Positions 1 through 5,422 of a stretch of 6,239 nucleotides of DNA are shown piece after piece. The DNA is from Bordetella parapertussis (GTDB taxonomy: Bacteria > Pseudomonadota > Gammaproteobacteria > Burkholderiales > Burkholderiaceae_C): contig CAMBXY010000088.1 in the NCBI GenBank assembly GCA_945871945.1, forward strand, positions 1 to 6,239. Direction: 5' to 3'. The position numbers and the translations under genes are program-made. The notes under the pieces were generated by a model. That model was not told where the DNA came from, did not search any database, and saw only the letters and a list, made by a program, of their open reading frames with translations. Numbering within the stretch: the first letter of the stretch is position 1; every line of letters starts with the position of its first letter.

Positions 1-60
1 TGTTTGATCAATCAAGCGATAGAGGCCTGCTCTGGCTTGGCTTGCGGTGACTGTGTTCAT
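1..60 (-). CDS. Phd/YefM-family antitoxin, N-terminal fragment
   Basis: Read on the minus strand, an ATG at 60 opens a frame that stays open to the window edge. It gives 20 residues beginning MNTVTASQARAGLYRLID. This N-terminus is typical of Phd/YefM type II antitoxins, whose first residues form the DNA-binding region that represses their own promoter; the later part, not seen here, neutralises a toxin of the YoeB, Doc or RelE kind. The start is supported by AAGGAG (68-73) seven bases upstream of the ATG and by a well-placed promoter. A partner toxin gene would normally lie just downstream, left of the window. Family assignment rests only on the N-terminal pattern, so YefM versus another Phd-fold subgroup is open. 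Confidence 0.8.
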   Translation of the reverse strand, partial: MNTVTASQARAGLYRLIDQT

Positions 61-69
61 GAATTCACT

Positions 70-83
70 CCTTCTCGCGAAGG
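70..83 (-). promoter_or_regulatory. Possible RBS-masking hairpin of the antitoxin gene
   Basis: In minus-strand RNA, CCUUC-GCGA-GAAGG forms a five-pair stem closed by a GNRA-type tetraloop. Its 3' arm contains most of the ribosome binding site AAGGAG of the antitoxin gene. It would matter only if transcription begins upstream of 83. The promoter predicted from the TTGACA box starts near 73 and would omit the 5' arm. The structure could be accidental. Confidence 0.3.
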
Positions 84-108
84 TACGTAAAAACGTACGT
101 CTTGTCAA
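80..108 (-). promoter_or_regulatory. Antitoxin promoter with operator-like dyad in the spacer
   Basis: On the minus strand there is a perfect -35 box TTGACA (103-108), a 17-bp spacer, and a weaker -10 candidate TACCTT (80-85). A perfect inverted repeat GTACGT (83-88) / ACGTAC (93-98) with an AAAA spacer covers the -10 side of this promoter. Phd/YefM antitoxins are known to repress their own operons through short palindromes that overlap the promoter, so this dyad is the obvious operator candidate. Transcription would start near 73, leaving a very short leader before the ATG at 60. The boxes and the dyad are seen directly; protein binding is inferred. Confidence 0.6.
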
Positions 109-190
109 GTGTTTATCTCATCCACCCGGCCGTAGTTGCTCAAAAAGTCAGCAGTAATTTAATTTCACAACCATACTACTTCTATACACT

Positions 191-218
191 TTGAGTTACC
201 AAGAAGCAGCTAACTCAA
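191..218. repeat. Perfect 8-bp inverted repeat (hairpin A)
   Basis: TTGAGTTA (191-198) and TAACTCAA (211-218) are perfect reverse complements separated by 12 bases. The 3' arm overlaps the 5' arm of a second perfect repeat (214-231), so in RNA the two stems could not form together. That layout recalls attenuators and other RNA switches, but neither stem is followed by a U-run. A DNA operator dyad is an equally good reading. Confidence 0.55.
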
Positions 219-231
219 TGAATACATTGAG
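214..231. repeat. Perfect 7-bp inverted repeat (hairpin B)
   Basis: CTCAATG (214-220) and CATTGAG (225-231) are perfect reverse complements with a four-base AATA loop, a compact geometry favourable for an RNA hairpin. It shares bases 214-218 with hairpin A, which makes the two structures alternatives. It ends two bases before the tRNA-like sequence at 234. Confidence 0.55.
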
Positions 232-233
232 GA

Positions 234-299
234 AAGTAGTGGTCTAAAGGAGTCTTCACACTGCAAGGGTCGCAAGTTCGAAACTTGGACTACCCACCA
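234..299 (+). pseudogene. Degenerate tRNA-like sequence, tRNA-Lys-like 3' end
   Basis: The 3' part has tRNA layout: a variable-region-like GGGTC (267-271), T-stem GCAAG/CTTGG (272-276 and 284-288, four of five pairs), T-loop TTCGAAA (277-283) with the conserved TTCGA core, acceptor strand ACTACCC (289-295), discriminator A (296) and encoded CCA (297-299). As I recall bacterial tRNA-Lys, whose 3' end runs GGTCGCAGGTTCGAATCC and ends GACCCACCA, the match is close, and one G-C to A-T difference in the T-stem is compensated on both sides. The 5' part is poor: GTAGT (236-240) can pair with ACTAC (289-293), but the D-arm and anticodon arm do not fold properly. At about 66 nt it is ten short of a normal tRNA. 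I read it as a decayed tRNA or an attachment-site remnant, not a working tRNA. Confidence 0.5.
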
Positions 300-403
300 C
301 AACACCAATTACTTAAGACCATCAATGCCTTAGGTAGTTTTCAGGGTTTCATTTCTAAACAATTTATATATGCTTTACTCAGAGGCATTTATTCGTTTCA
401 AAT

Positions 404-425
404 CTAGCTCGCTAGGCTAGGAGCT
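404..425. repeat. Small nested inverted repeats upstream of the catabolic operon
   Basis: AGCTC (406-410) and GAGCT (421-425) form a five-base dyad, and CTAGC (404-408) with GCTAG (411-415) forms an overlapping one. The loop also contains a GCTAG direct repeat (411-415, 416-420 with one change in register). The site lies 66-87 bases before the SDR start at 491 and could be an operator. The arms are short, so chance is possible. Confidence 0.3.
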
Positions 426-479
426 CAAAACACAAGTATCTGAGTCGAAACATCATGTCGAGAACAGTCATGTCTTATA

Positions 480-483
480 GGAG
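480..483 (+). promoter_or_regulatory. Ribosome binding site deciding the SDR start
   Basis: GGAG at 480-483 sits seven bases before the ATG at 491. In-frame ATGs at 455 and 470 have no purine-rich ribosome binding sequence before them, and the residues they would add do not resemble the usual start of this family. The ATG at 491 is therefore preferred. Confidence 0.75.
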
Positions 484-490
484 TGACGAA

Positions 491-1411
491 ATGAATCAAC
501 CAGGTTTGTTACAAGACAAAGTGGTGGTGGTAACAGGTGCCGGTGGTGGTATTGGACGCGAAATAGCTCTGGCGATGGCCCAAGAAGGGGCGCGTTTGGT
601 GGTCAATGACATCGGTGCGTCTGTCGCAGGTGAGGGGCTTGGTGCCGGCCCAGCCAACCAAGTGGTCAAGGAGATCAAGGCGCTTGGCCGCGAAGCCGTT
701 GCCAACACCGACAGTGTCTCCGACCCCTTGAGCGCTACCCGCATCATTCAGACGGCGATGGAAAATTATGGTCGCATTGATGTGGTGGTCAACAACGCTG
801 GTATTTTGCGCGACCGGTTTTTCCACAAAATGAGCGTGGACGAATGGGATGCGGTGATGAAAGTGCATTTGCATGGCGGCTTTTACGTCAGCCGTGCTGC
901 AGCCCCTTATTTCAAGGAGCAAGAAAGTGGCAACTACATTCACATGACTTCCACCTCCGGCTTGGTGGGTAACTTTGGTCAAGCCAATTATGCAGCCGCC
1001 AAGTTGGGTATCACGGCTTTGTCCAAATCGATTGCGCTGGACATGCTCAAGTTCAATGTTCGCTCCAATTGCATTGCGCCTTTTGCATGGAGTCGCATGA
1101 TTGGTTCGATCCCAACCGACACGCCAGAAGAGCAGGCCCGTGTGGACCGAATCAAGCAAATGACGCCCGCCAAAATAGCGCCCTTGGCTGTGGCCTTGGC
1201 GAGTGATGACTCGGCCCATGTCAATGGTCAAGTATTTGCGGTTCGCAACAATGAAATATTTTTGATGAGTCAGCCGCGTCCTTTGCGTTCGGTTCATCGC
1301 AGTGAAGGTTGGACGCCCCAAACCGTGCTGAATCAGGCTATGCCCGCACTCAAAGCCAGCTTTTTTGATTTGGAACGTTCAGGCGATGTGTTCAGCTGGG
1401 ACCCCATTTGA
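491..1411 (+). CDS. SDR oxidoreductase, MFE-2-like 3-hydroxyacyl-CoA dehydrogenase type
   Basis: A 306-residue classical short-chain dehydrogenase. The Rossmann motif TGAGGGIG is at residues 15-22, NNAG at 101-104, and the catalytic set is S154, Y167 and K171 (YAAAK). The segment VVNDIG, with Asp40 after the second strand, favours NAD over NADP. The VVNDIG and NNAGILRDRFF segments, together with a C-terminal extension of about 50 residues beyond a minimal SDR, resemble the dehydrogenase domain of peroxisomal MFE-2 and its bacterial relatives, which oxidise (3R)-hydroxyacyl-CoA. This protein has no attached hydratase domain. It is the first gene of a unit with a Bug receptor and an acyl-CoA ligase, which supports a cytoplasmic role in CoA-linked acid breakdown. 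SDR membership is certain; the exact substrate and 3R specificity are inferred. Confidence 0.93.
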   Translation: MNQPGLLQDKVVVVTGAGGGIGREIALAMAQEGARLVVNDIGASVAGEGLGAGPANQVVKEIKALGREAVANTDSVSDPLSATRIIQTAMENYGRIDVVVNNAGILRDRFFHKMSVDEWDAVMKVHLHGGFYVSRAAAPYFKEQESGNYIHMTSTSGLVGNFGQANYAAAKLGITALSKSIALDMLKFNVRSNCIAPFAWSRMIGSIPTDTPEEQARVDRIKQMTPAKIAPLAVALASDDSAHVNGQVFAVRNNEIFLMSQPRPLRSVHRSEGWTPQTVLNQAMPALKASFFDLERSGDVFSWDPI

Positions 1412-1440
1412 ATTCAACTTTTTTATTCACAGGAAGCAAC

Positions 1441-2418
1441 ATGACTACAGCATTCTTTTCCCTTGTTCTCAGGCGCAGTTTATGGGCCATCGGATTGGCC
1501 TTGTTCATGTCGGGGGTGGGCGCACAAACCGCGCCGTCAACCGTCAAACTCATCGTGGGCTATGTCGCTGGAGGTCCTGTGGACGCTGCCGCCCGCGTGT
1601 TTGCGCCTGCACTCAGTCGCGAATTGGGTCAAACGGTAGTGGTGGAAAACAGGGCGGGTGCGGGTGGTGCCTTGGCGGGGCAGTCGGTGGTCAAGTCCCC
1701 GCCAAACGGCAGCGAGATTTTTTTCGCGGCCAGCCCCACCATGACCATCACCCCTCATGTGCTCAAGGCAATGACCTTTGATCCGCTCAAAGACATGACG
1801 CCGCTGGCACCTATTTTGAGTTATGCCAATGTGTTGGTGATCAACCTGAATCAGCCCTTCAAAACTTTGCCCGAGTTGTTGGCTTTTGCCAAAGCCAATC
1901 CGGGTCAACTGGCATATGGCTCGGCCGGCATGGGTGCGTCCAACCATCTGAGTGGTGAGTTGTTTGCCCGCCGCGCGGGAGTGAGCATGACCCACGTACC
2001 CTACAAGGGCAACGCGCCGGCCATGACCGATGTGATGGGTGGGCAGATTCAAATGATGTTTGACATTGTGGGCGGCGCCAAAGCCTACATCGATGGCGGT
2101 AAAGTGCGGCCATTGGCCGTTACCTCTAAAGAACGCAACCCAGCCTTGCCGCAGTTGCCGAGTATGGCCGAGTTGGGTGTGCGTGATTACGATGTGGGCG
2201 GTTGGTTTGGGCTTTATGGCCCTTTGGGTATGTCGCCAGAACTGCAGCAGCGATTAGAGACGGCCGCAGCCAAGGCGCTGCAGGACCCCGATTTACGCAA
2301 ACGCTGGATCGATCAAGGTTATGTGATCTGGAGTGGCACAGGCGTTGATTTGGCTGAGCGCATGCGTCGAGAGCATGCCTTGTGGGCCGAAGTGACCAAA
2401 GGCATGAGCTTTCAATAA
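1441..2418 (+). CDS. Bug-family (TctC-like) periplasmic solute receptor
   Basis: A 325-residue secreted receptor of usual length for the tripartite tricarboxylate transporter (TTT) binding-protein family. An N-terminal signal peptide has basic RR at 11-12, a hydrophobic core to about residue 24, and a likely cut after VGA (28). Family landmarks in order are GGPVD (44-48), VENRAGAGGALAG (68-80), GSAGMGASNHLSGELF (160-175), VPYKGNAPAMTDVMGGQ (186-202) and PSMAELGV (240-247). Known Bug proteins bind carboxylates or other small acidic or amide solutes in the periplasm. AGGA at 1431-1434 stands six bases before ATG 1441 and decides the start over an in-frame ATG at 1408 that overlaps the SDR stop. 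No TctA/TctB membrane genes are present, as is common for the expanded Bug family of Burkholderiales, so it may use a distant transporter or act as a sensor. The ligand is unknown. Confidence 0.95.
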   Translation: MTTAFFSLVLRRSLWAIGLALFMSGVGAQTAPSTVKLIVGYVAGGPVDAAARVFAPALSRELGQTVVVENRAGAGGALAGQSVVKSPPNGSEIFFAASPTMTITPHVLKAMTFDPLKDMTPLAPILSYANVLVINLNQPFKTLPELLAFAKANPGQLAYGSAGMGASNHLSGELFARRAGVSMTHVPYKGNAPAMTDVMGGQIQMMFDIVGGAKAYIDGGKVRPLAVTSKERNPALPQLPSMAELGVRDYDVGGWFGLYGPLGMSPELQQRLETAAAKALQDPDLRKRWIDQGYVIWSGTGVDLAERMRREHALWAEVTKGMSFQ

Positions 2419-2421
2419 CGC

Positions 2422-3927
2422 ATGAACCCAACCCGCATTCATCACCTGTTTGATCAGCGTGTCCAAGAGGATCCCGACCATCCCTTTCTTGACCTGAAGC
2501 AAGGTCAAATCACGCTGGGTGAATTGGCCTTCAGCGTGGACGCCCTCGAATCTGAGTTGCGCCAAAGTGATGTGCGTTTGGGCGATCGTGTGCTGGTAGT
2601 TGCAGAAAATTGTCCTGAACATGTCGCTCTGATTTTGGCCTGCAGCCGTGTTGGGGCATGGATTTGCGGCGTTAACGCCCGCATGAGCGCAAGCGAATTG
2701 GCCGGCTTTGTTGCCAAAGCTGATGCGCGCGTGGTTTATTTCACCTCTGGCGTGTCTGTGGCCGCAAGCCATCATGCGCAAGCGCAATTGACGCTGCCCA
2801 GCATATTGCCAGGCTTGCTGCGCACACACACTGCAATCGATGCAAGCGTGCAGTCCGACGAACTTGCCGAATCTGTCGCTGCCATCATTTTCACGTCAGG
2901 CACCACCGGCCAGCCTAAGGGTGTGATGCTGACCCATGCCGGCTTGTTGCAATTTGCCAAAGTGTCGTCGCAGTCAAGGCTATTGGGCAAGGCTGATCGC
3001 TCTTATGCCTATTTGCCAATGACACATATCTTCGGATTAGGCACTGTGCTCATGGCGTCCATCTACGCCCGTTCCGGGTTGCTGATGCGCAGCCAATTTG
3101 ACCCTGCGGATGTCTTTGAGGCCTTGGCGCATCAGGGCATGACGCAATTGCAAGGCCCACCGGCCATGTTCTCACGCCTGCTGGCTTGGCTGGACGCGCA
3201 AGGCATTGAGCACCCCGTTGCCCCTGATTTGCGCTATGTGTACACAGGCGCCGCACCGCTTGACTTGAATGTGAAAAATGCCGTGCAAGCCCGTTTCGGA
3301 TTGCCTTTGCACCATGGCTATGGTCTGTCGGAATACGCCGGTGCATTGACCCTGTGCCGCTTGGGAGAATGGCGTGACGATGTCAGTGCGGGCTACTTGG
3401 TAGAGGGGGCCGAGTTGCGCATTGTGAGCGCCGAAGGCCACGATCTGCCTCATGGCGAGACAGGCGAAATTTACATGCGCGGCTTGGGTTTGATGCCGGG
3501 CTACTTTCGTGACCAGACCATTACCGAGCAGGTCATGAAGCCTGGTGGTTGGTATGCCAGCGGCGATTTGGGGCGTCAGTCTGACGATGGGGCTTTGCAG
3601 GTGGTGGGGCGCTTGAAAGAGATGATCATTCGTTCTGGCTTTAACGTTTACCCCGGCGAAGTGGAAGCCGTTCTGTTGAATTACCCCGGCGTACAAAAAG
3701 CAGCGGTCATTGGCCGCAAGACAGCAGATGGCAACGAAGAAATTTTGGCTTTTGTCGAGCCCAAGTTTGGCATAGAGATAGATGCATCGGCCCTGCAGTT
3801 ACATGCTCGCACCCATTTGACGGCCTACAAGAGACCCTCCGCTATCACTGTAGTCGCTGACATGCCAATGACGTTGAGCGGCAAAATTCTAAAACGCGAA
3901 TTGCTTCAGCGTATTTCACATGATTAA
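2422..3927 (+). CDS. AMP-dependent acyl-CoA synthetase/ligase
   Basis: A 501-residue member of the ANL adenylating superfamily, which activates a carboxylic acid with ATP to an acyl-adenylate and passes it to CoA. Core motifs are intact: the phosphate loop TSGTTGQPK (158-166), LPMTHIFG (198-205), HGYGLSE (298-304, Ser where many members have Thr), YASGD (378-382), the hinge segment GRLKEMIIRSGFNVYP (396-411), and the C-terminal lysine K488 in SGKIL. Length is normal for acyl- or aryl-CoA ligases. The ATG lies three bases after the Bug stop with no strong ribosome binding sequence, so translational coupling is likely; the next in-frame ATG would remove part of the N-terminal domain. Together with the receptor and the SDR it suggests uptake, activation and oxidation of one imported acid. 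Fatty, aromatic and terpenoid acids are all possible substrates. Confidence 0.95.
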   Translation: MNPTRIHHLFDQRVQEDPDHPFLDLKQGQITLGELAFSVDALESELRQSDVRLGDRVLVVAENCPEHVALILACSRVGAWICGVNARMSASELAGFVAKADARVVYFTSGVSVAASHHAQAQLTLPSILPGLLRTHTAIDASVQSDELAESVAAIIFTSGTTGQPKGVMLTHAGLLQFAKVSSQSRLLGKADRSYAYLPMTHIFGLGTVLMASIYARSGLLMRSQFDPADVFEALAHQGMTQLQGPPAMFSRLLAWLDAQGIEHPVAPDLRYVYTGAAPLDLNVKNAVQARFGLPLHHGYGLSEYAGALTLCRLGEWRDDVSAGYLVEGAELRIVSAEGHDLPHGETGEIYMRGLGLMPGYFRDQTITEQVMKPGGWYASGDLGRQSDDGALQVVGRLKEMIIRSGFNVYPGEVEAVLLNYPGVQKAAVIGRKTADGNEEILAFVEPKFGIEIDASALQLHARTHLTAYKRPSAITVVADMPMTLSGKILKRELLQRISHD

Positions 3928-3950
3928 AAATAGGTGTCCAACAGGTCAAA

Positions 3951-3972
3951 TGCATGCAAAATTTTGGATGCA
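3951..3972. repeat. 22-bp near-palindrome between convergent genes
   Basis: TGCATGCAAAA (3951-3961) is followed directly by TTTTGGATGCA (3962-3972). The two halves are reverse complements except for one position. It lies in the 55-bp gap between the ligase stop and the BLUF stop. A bidirectional terminator would be expected here, but the stem is AT-rich and no long T-run follows in either direction. It is therefore a weak terminator candidate or a protein-binding dyad. Confidence 0.4.
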
Positions 3973-3982
3973 AGAATCTTCA

Positions 3983-4399
3983 TCACGTGTTAAGAATTGG
4001 ACTGCCTGTTTTAATCAGTTCATCTAAGATAAAAAACGCATCCTTGGCTGAAGCTGTGTAGGGGTCAAATTCTGGATGGGCCATCTGAACCATGGGGTCG
4101 TCTTTGGACAAATAGACAAGCGCCATAGACCATTGCCCAAAACGTCTTTGCGTAATCTCTTCCATCGACAGCAGTTCAACATTTCGGTGAATTCGATCGG
4201 CCATGATTCGAGCGTAAAGCAAGTTGACTTGAGATCTTTCTCCTTCCAAGACTTGCAACCACAAGCCTGAGCCTTGACATAAAACACCCGTGATATTTCC
4301 TTTTTTGTTGTGAGCAGTAGATTTCTCTAAAATTAAGGTAGTCGTTGTCGTCGTAACGGGGCCAACTGGTTGGCTGACATACAAGAGGCGTACAAGCAT
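3983..4399 (-). CDS. Short BLUF-domain blue-light photoreceptor
   Basis: A 138-residue protein that is almost entirely a BLUF domain, the FAD-binding blue-light sensor. All positions known from AppA to shape the flavin site are present: Y7 (AppA Y21), N31 in AHN (N45), Q49 in LQVLEG (Q63), and W90 and M92 in FGQWSM (W104, M106). ITGVL (36-40), RNVELL (72-77) and RRFGQWSM (85-92) are further signatures. About 45 residues follow the core and would form the C-terminal helices seen in PixD-, BlrB- and PapB-type short BLUFs, which act by binding a partner protein because they carry no output domain. Start at 4399 is supported by AAGGAG (4406-4411) six bases upstream; an earlier in-frame start at 4429 lacks this. 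Unusual is a run of six threonines (16-21) after the first strand. Base composition is visibly lower in GC than the ligase gene. The partner is not evident. Confidence 0.95.
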   Translation of the reverse strand: MLVRLLYVSQPVGPVTTTTTTLILEKSTAHNKKGNITGVLCQGSGLWLQVLEGERSQVNLLYARIMADRIHRNVELLSMEEITQRRFGQWSMALVYLSKDDPMVQMAHPEFDPYTASAKDAFFILDELIKTGSPILNT

Positions 4400-4469
4400 G
4401 GGTGGCTCCTTTGAGAAGTAGCAAAGCAATCCATCAGAGACATCTTTAACTGATTACAAAACCAACACG

Positions 4470-4497
4470 AGCTTATCGCACTCCTTTGCTTTGTCAA
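4470..4497 (-). promoter_or_regulatory. Candidate promoter of the BLUF gene
   Basis: On the minus strand TTGACA (4492-4497) matches the -35 consensus and is followed after 16 bases by TAAGCT (4470-4475), a mediocre -10 box. The start would fall near 4463, giving a leader of about 60 bases before ATG 4399. It lies just downstream of the SDR stop (4520-4522), so the BLUF gene can have its own transcript and need not depend on the SDR gene. Confidence 0.4.
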
Positions 4498-4519
4498 ATC
4501 AAAAACTGAATAAATTGTC

Positions 4520-5371
4520 CTAATCTTGGCTAACCCAAGCTTCGCTGCGTCTCCAAAGCTCCGCCGCTAATTCAGAATCTTGCCCCAGTGCTGCAGGCAC
4601 TCTGGGTTTCGAATCTGCATAGTACAACCCCGACTCTTGTTGGGGCGCATGCATTGCGCAGTGCAAAGTTGTCAGAGCACCTTCCTCTGGCGTTAGAAAA
4701 CCACGAAGCCTTAACAAGGGGCGGGCCCAATTGGGCAGAGCTCGCCAGATTTCAGTGTCCACAACGCCAGGATGGAGAGAGTATGTGGATACAGCAGTTC
4801 CTTGAACGCGCTTTGCCAGCTCTGCGCTGAAGAGTAAATTGGCTAATTTTGAAACCGCGTATTCGTGAATGCCTGTCCACGAACGGGTGGGCCGACGCAA
4901 GGCGTCCCAATCAATACCTGCAGTTCGCTTGTGGGCTCGGCTTGACACCGTGACGATACGAGAAGGGCCTGACGATTGCAATTTTTCTAGCAGCAATTGA
5001 GTCAGCAAAAAGTGACCCAAGTGATTAACGCCAAAAGTCATCTCGAAACCATCTTTGCTGAGGCCCCGCAGACCAGCCACACCTGCGTTATTGACCAGGA
5101 GGTGCAAGGGCAAATTGAGTTGATTAAAAAGTTGCGCGCACTCTCTGACTGAAGCAAGGCTTCCTAAATCTAAAGGAAGAAATAGGGGTTGCTCATCAAC
5201 GCTAAGCGATTTGATGTGATCTAAAACAGCTTGCGTTCTTTCAAGAGAACGGCCCGCAATGACGACTTTAAAACCCTTTTTTGCCAGTTCAATGGCCGTC
5301 ACACGTCCAATGCCAACATTGCCTCCAGTAATAAGTGCTACTTGGCCTTGAATATAAAACTCATTGTTCAT
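4520..5371 (-). CDS. SDR oxidoreductase, retinol-dehydrogenase-like
   Basis: A 283-residue short-chain dehydrogenase. It has the cofactor motif TGGNVGIG (15-22), AGRS (39-42) with Arg41 after the second strand, NNAG (94-97), the NHLGHF segment (116-121), the VSS strand end (142-144, S144 the likely catalytic serine) and YAVSK (Y171, K175). The NHLGHFLL stretch, an insert of about 13 residues between the serine and the tyrosine, SLHPGVVDTEIWR (198-210) and GLYYADSKP near the end are characteristic of the RDH11-14/WWOX-like subgroup. Bacterial members are poorly characterised and their substrates are mostly unknown. Arg41 suggests NADP. ATG 5371 is chosen because the protein then begins directly before the Rossmann fold; a TTG at 5389 in frame has no ribosome binding site. 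GAGG about 12 bases upstream of the ATG is only a weak site. A bulged inverted repeat sits in the leader. Confidence 0.93.
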   Translation of the reverse strand: MNNEFYIQGQVALITGGNVGIGRVTAIELAKKGFKVVIAGRSLERTQAVLDHIKSLSVDEQPLFLPLDLGSLASVRECAQLFNQLNLPLHLLVNNAGVAGLRGLSKDGFEMTFGVNHLGHFLLTQLLLEKLQSSGPSRIVTVSSRAHKRTAGIDWDALRRPTRSWTGIHEYAVSKLANLLFSAELAKRVQGTAVSTYSLHPGVVDTEIWRALPNWARPLLRLRGFLTPEEGALTTLHCAMHAPQQESGLYYADSKPRVPAALGQDSELAAELWRRSEAWVSQD

Positions 5372-5384
5372 TGTGAAAACCGCC

Positions 5385-5422
5385 CTCAATGCATTCTGTA
5401 CACATCTTAGAATGCCATTGAG
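5385..5422. repeat. 12-bp bulged inverted repeat upstream of the SDR
   Basis: CTCAATGCATTC (5385-5396) and GAATGCCATTGAG (5410-5422) are reverse complements with a single bulged C (5415 or 5416). The 13-base spacer begins with the palindrome TGTACA (5397-5402). It lies in the 80-bp gap between the permease stop and the SDR start, ending 13 bases before ATG 5371. In minus-strand RNA the stem's 3' arm takes in the GAG of the weak ribosome binding region and is followed by GGCGGUUUUC. It could be an operator, a translation-blocking hairpin or a weak terminator for the permease transcript. Confidence 0.5.

Larger units (their letters stand above)
121..490. other. AT-rich non-coding region with several inverted repeats
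   Basis: No convincing protein-coding gene was found between the antitoxin promoter and the SDR start at 491. The stretch is visibly richer in A and T than the operon to its right. It holds two overlapping inverted repeats (191-231), a degenerate tRNA-like sequence (234-299), and a small dyad AGCTC (406-410) / GAGCT (421-425). It also contains the pentamer GTAGT and its complement ACTAC in alternation, at 132, 175, 236, 289 and 334. The operon promoter should lie here. A TATATA stretch at 365-370 is the best -10 candidate, but no good -35 box stands at the right distance, so no promoter is called. Confidence 0.6.

Noticed and set aside
234..299. A functional tRNA gene.
   Set aside because: Only the T-arm, part of the acceptor stem and CCA are good; the anticodon arm is too short and unpaired, and no D-stem forms.
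455..490. An upstream ATG extending the first SDR by 12 residues.
   Set aside because: No ribosome binding site precedes it, whereas GGAG stands seven bases before ATG 491, where the normal family N-terminus begins.
509..1321. A 270-codon open frame on the minus strand opposite the first SDR gene.
   Set aside because: It lies wholly opposite a clear SDR with all catalytic motifs; its product is rich in His, Arg and Gly, lacks recognisable motifs, and is typical of an antisense shadow in GC-rich DNA.
1365..1781. A 138-codon plus-strand frame overlapping the end of the SDR and the start of the Bug gene.
   Set aside because: It runs out of frame through the Bug signal peptide and conserved core, and its composition is Gly, Arg and Cys rich without motifs.
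3172..3696. A 174-codon minus-strand frame opposite the acyl-CoA ligase.
   Set aside because: It is the complement of conserved ligase motifs, has no ribosome binding site and no family resemblance.
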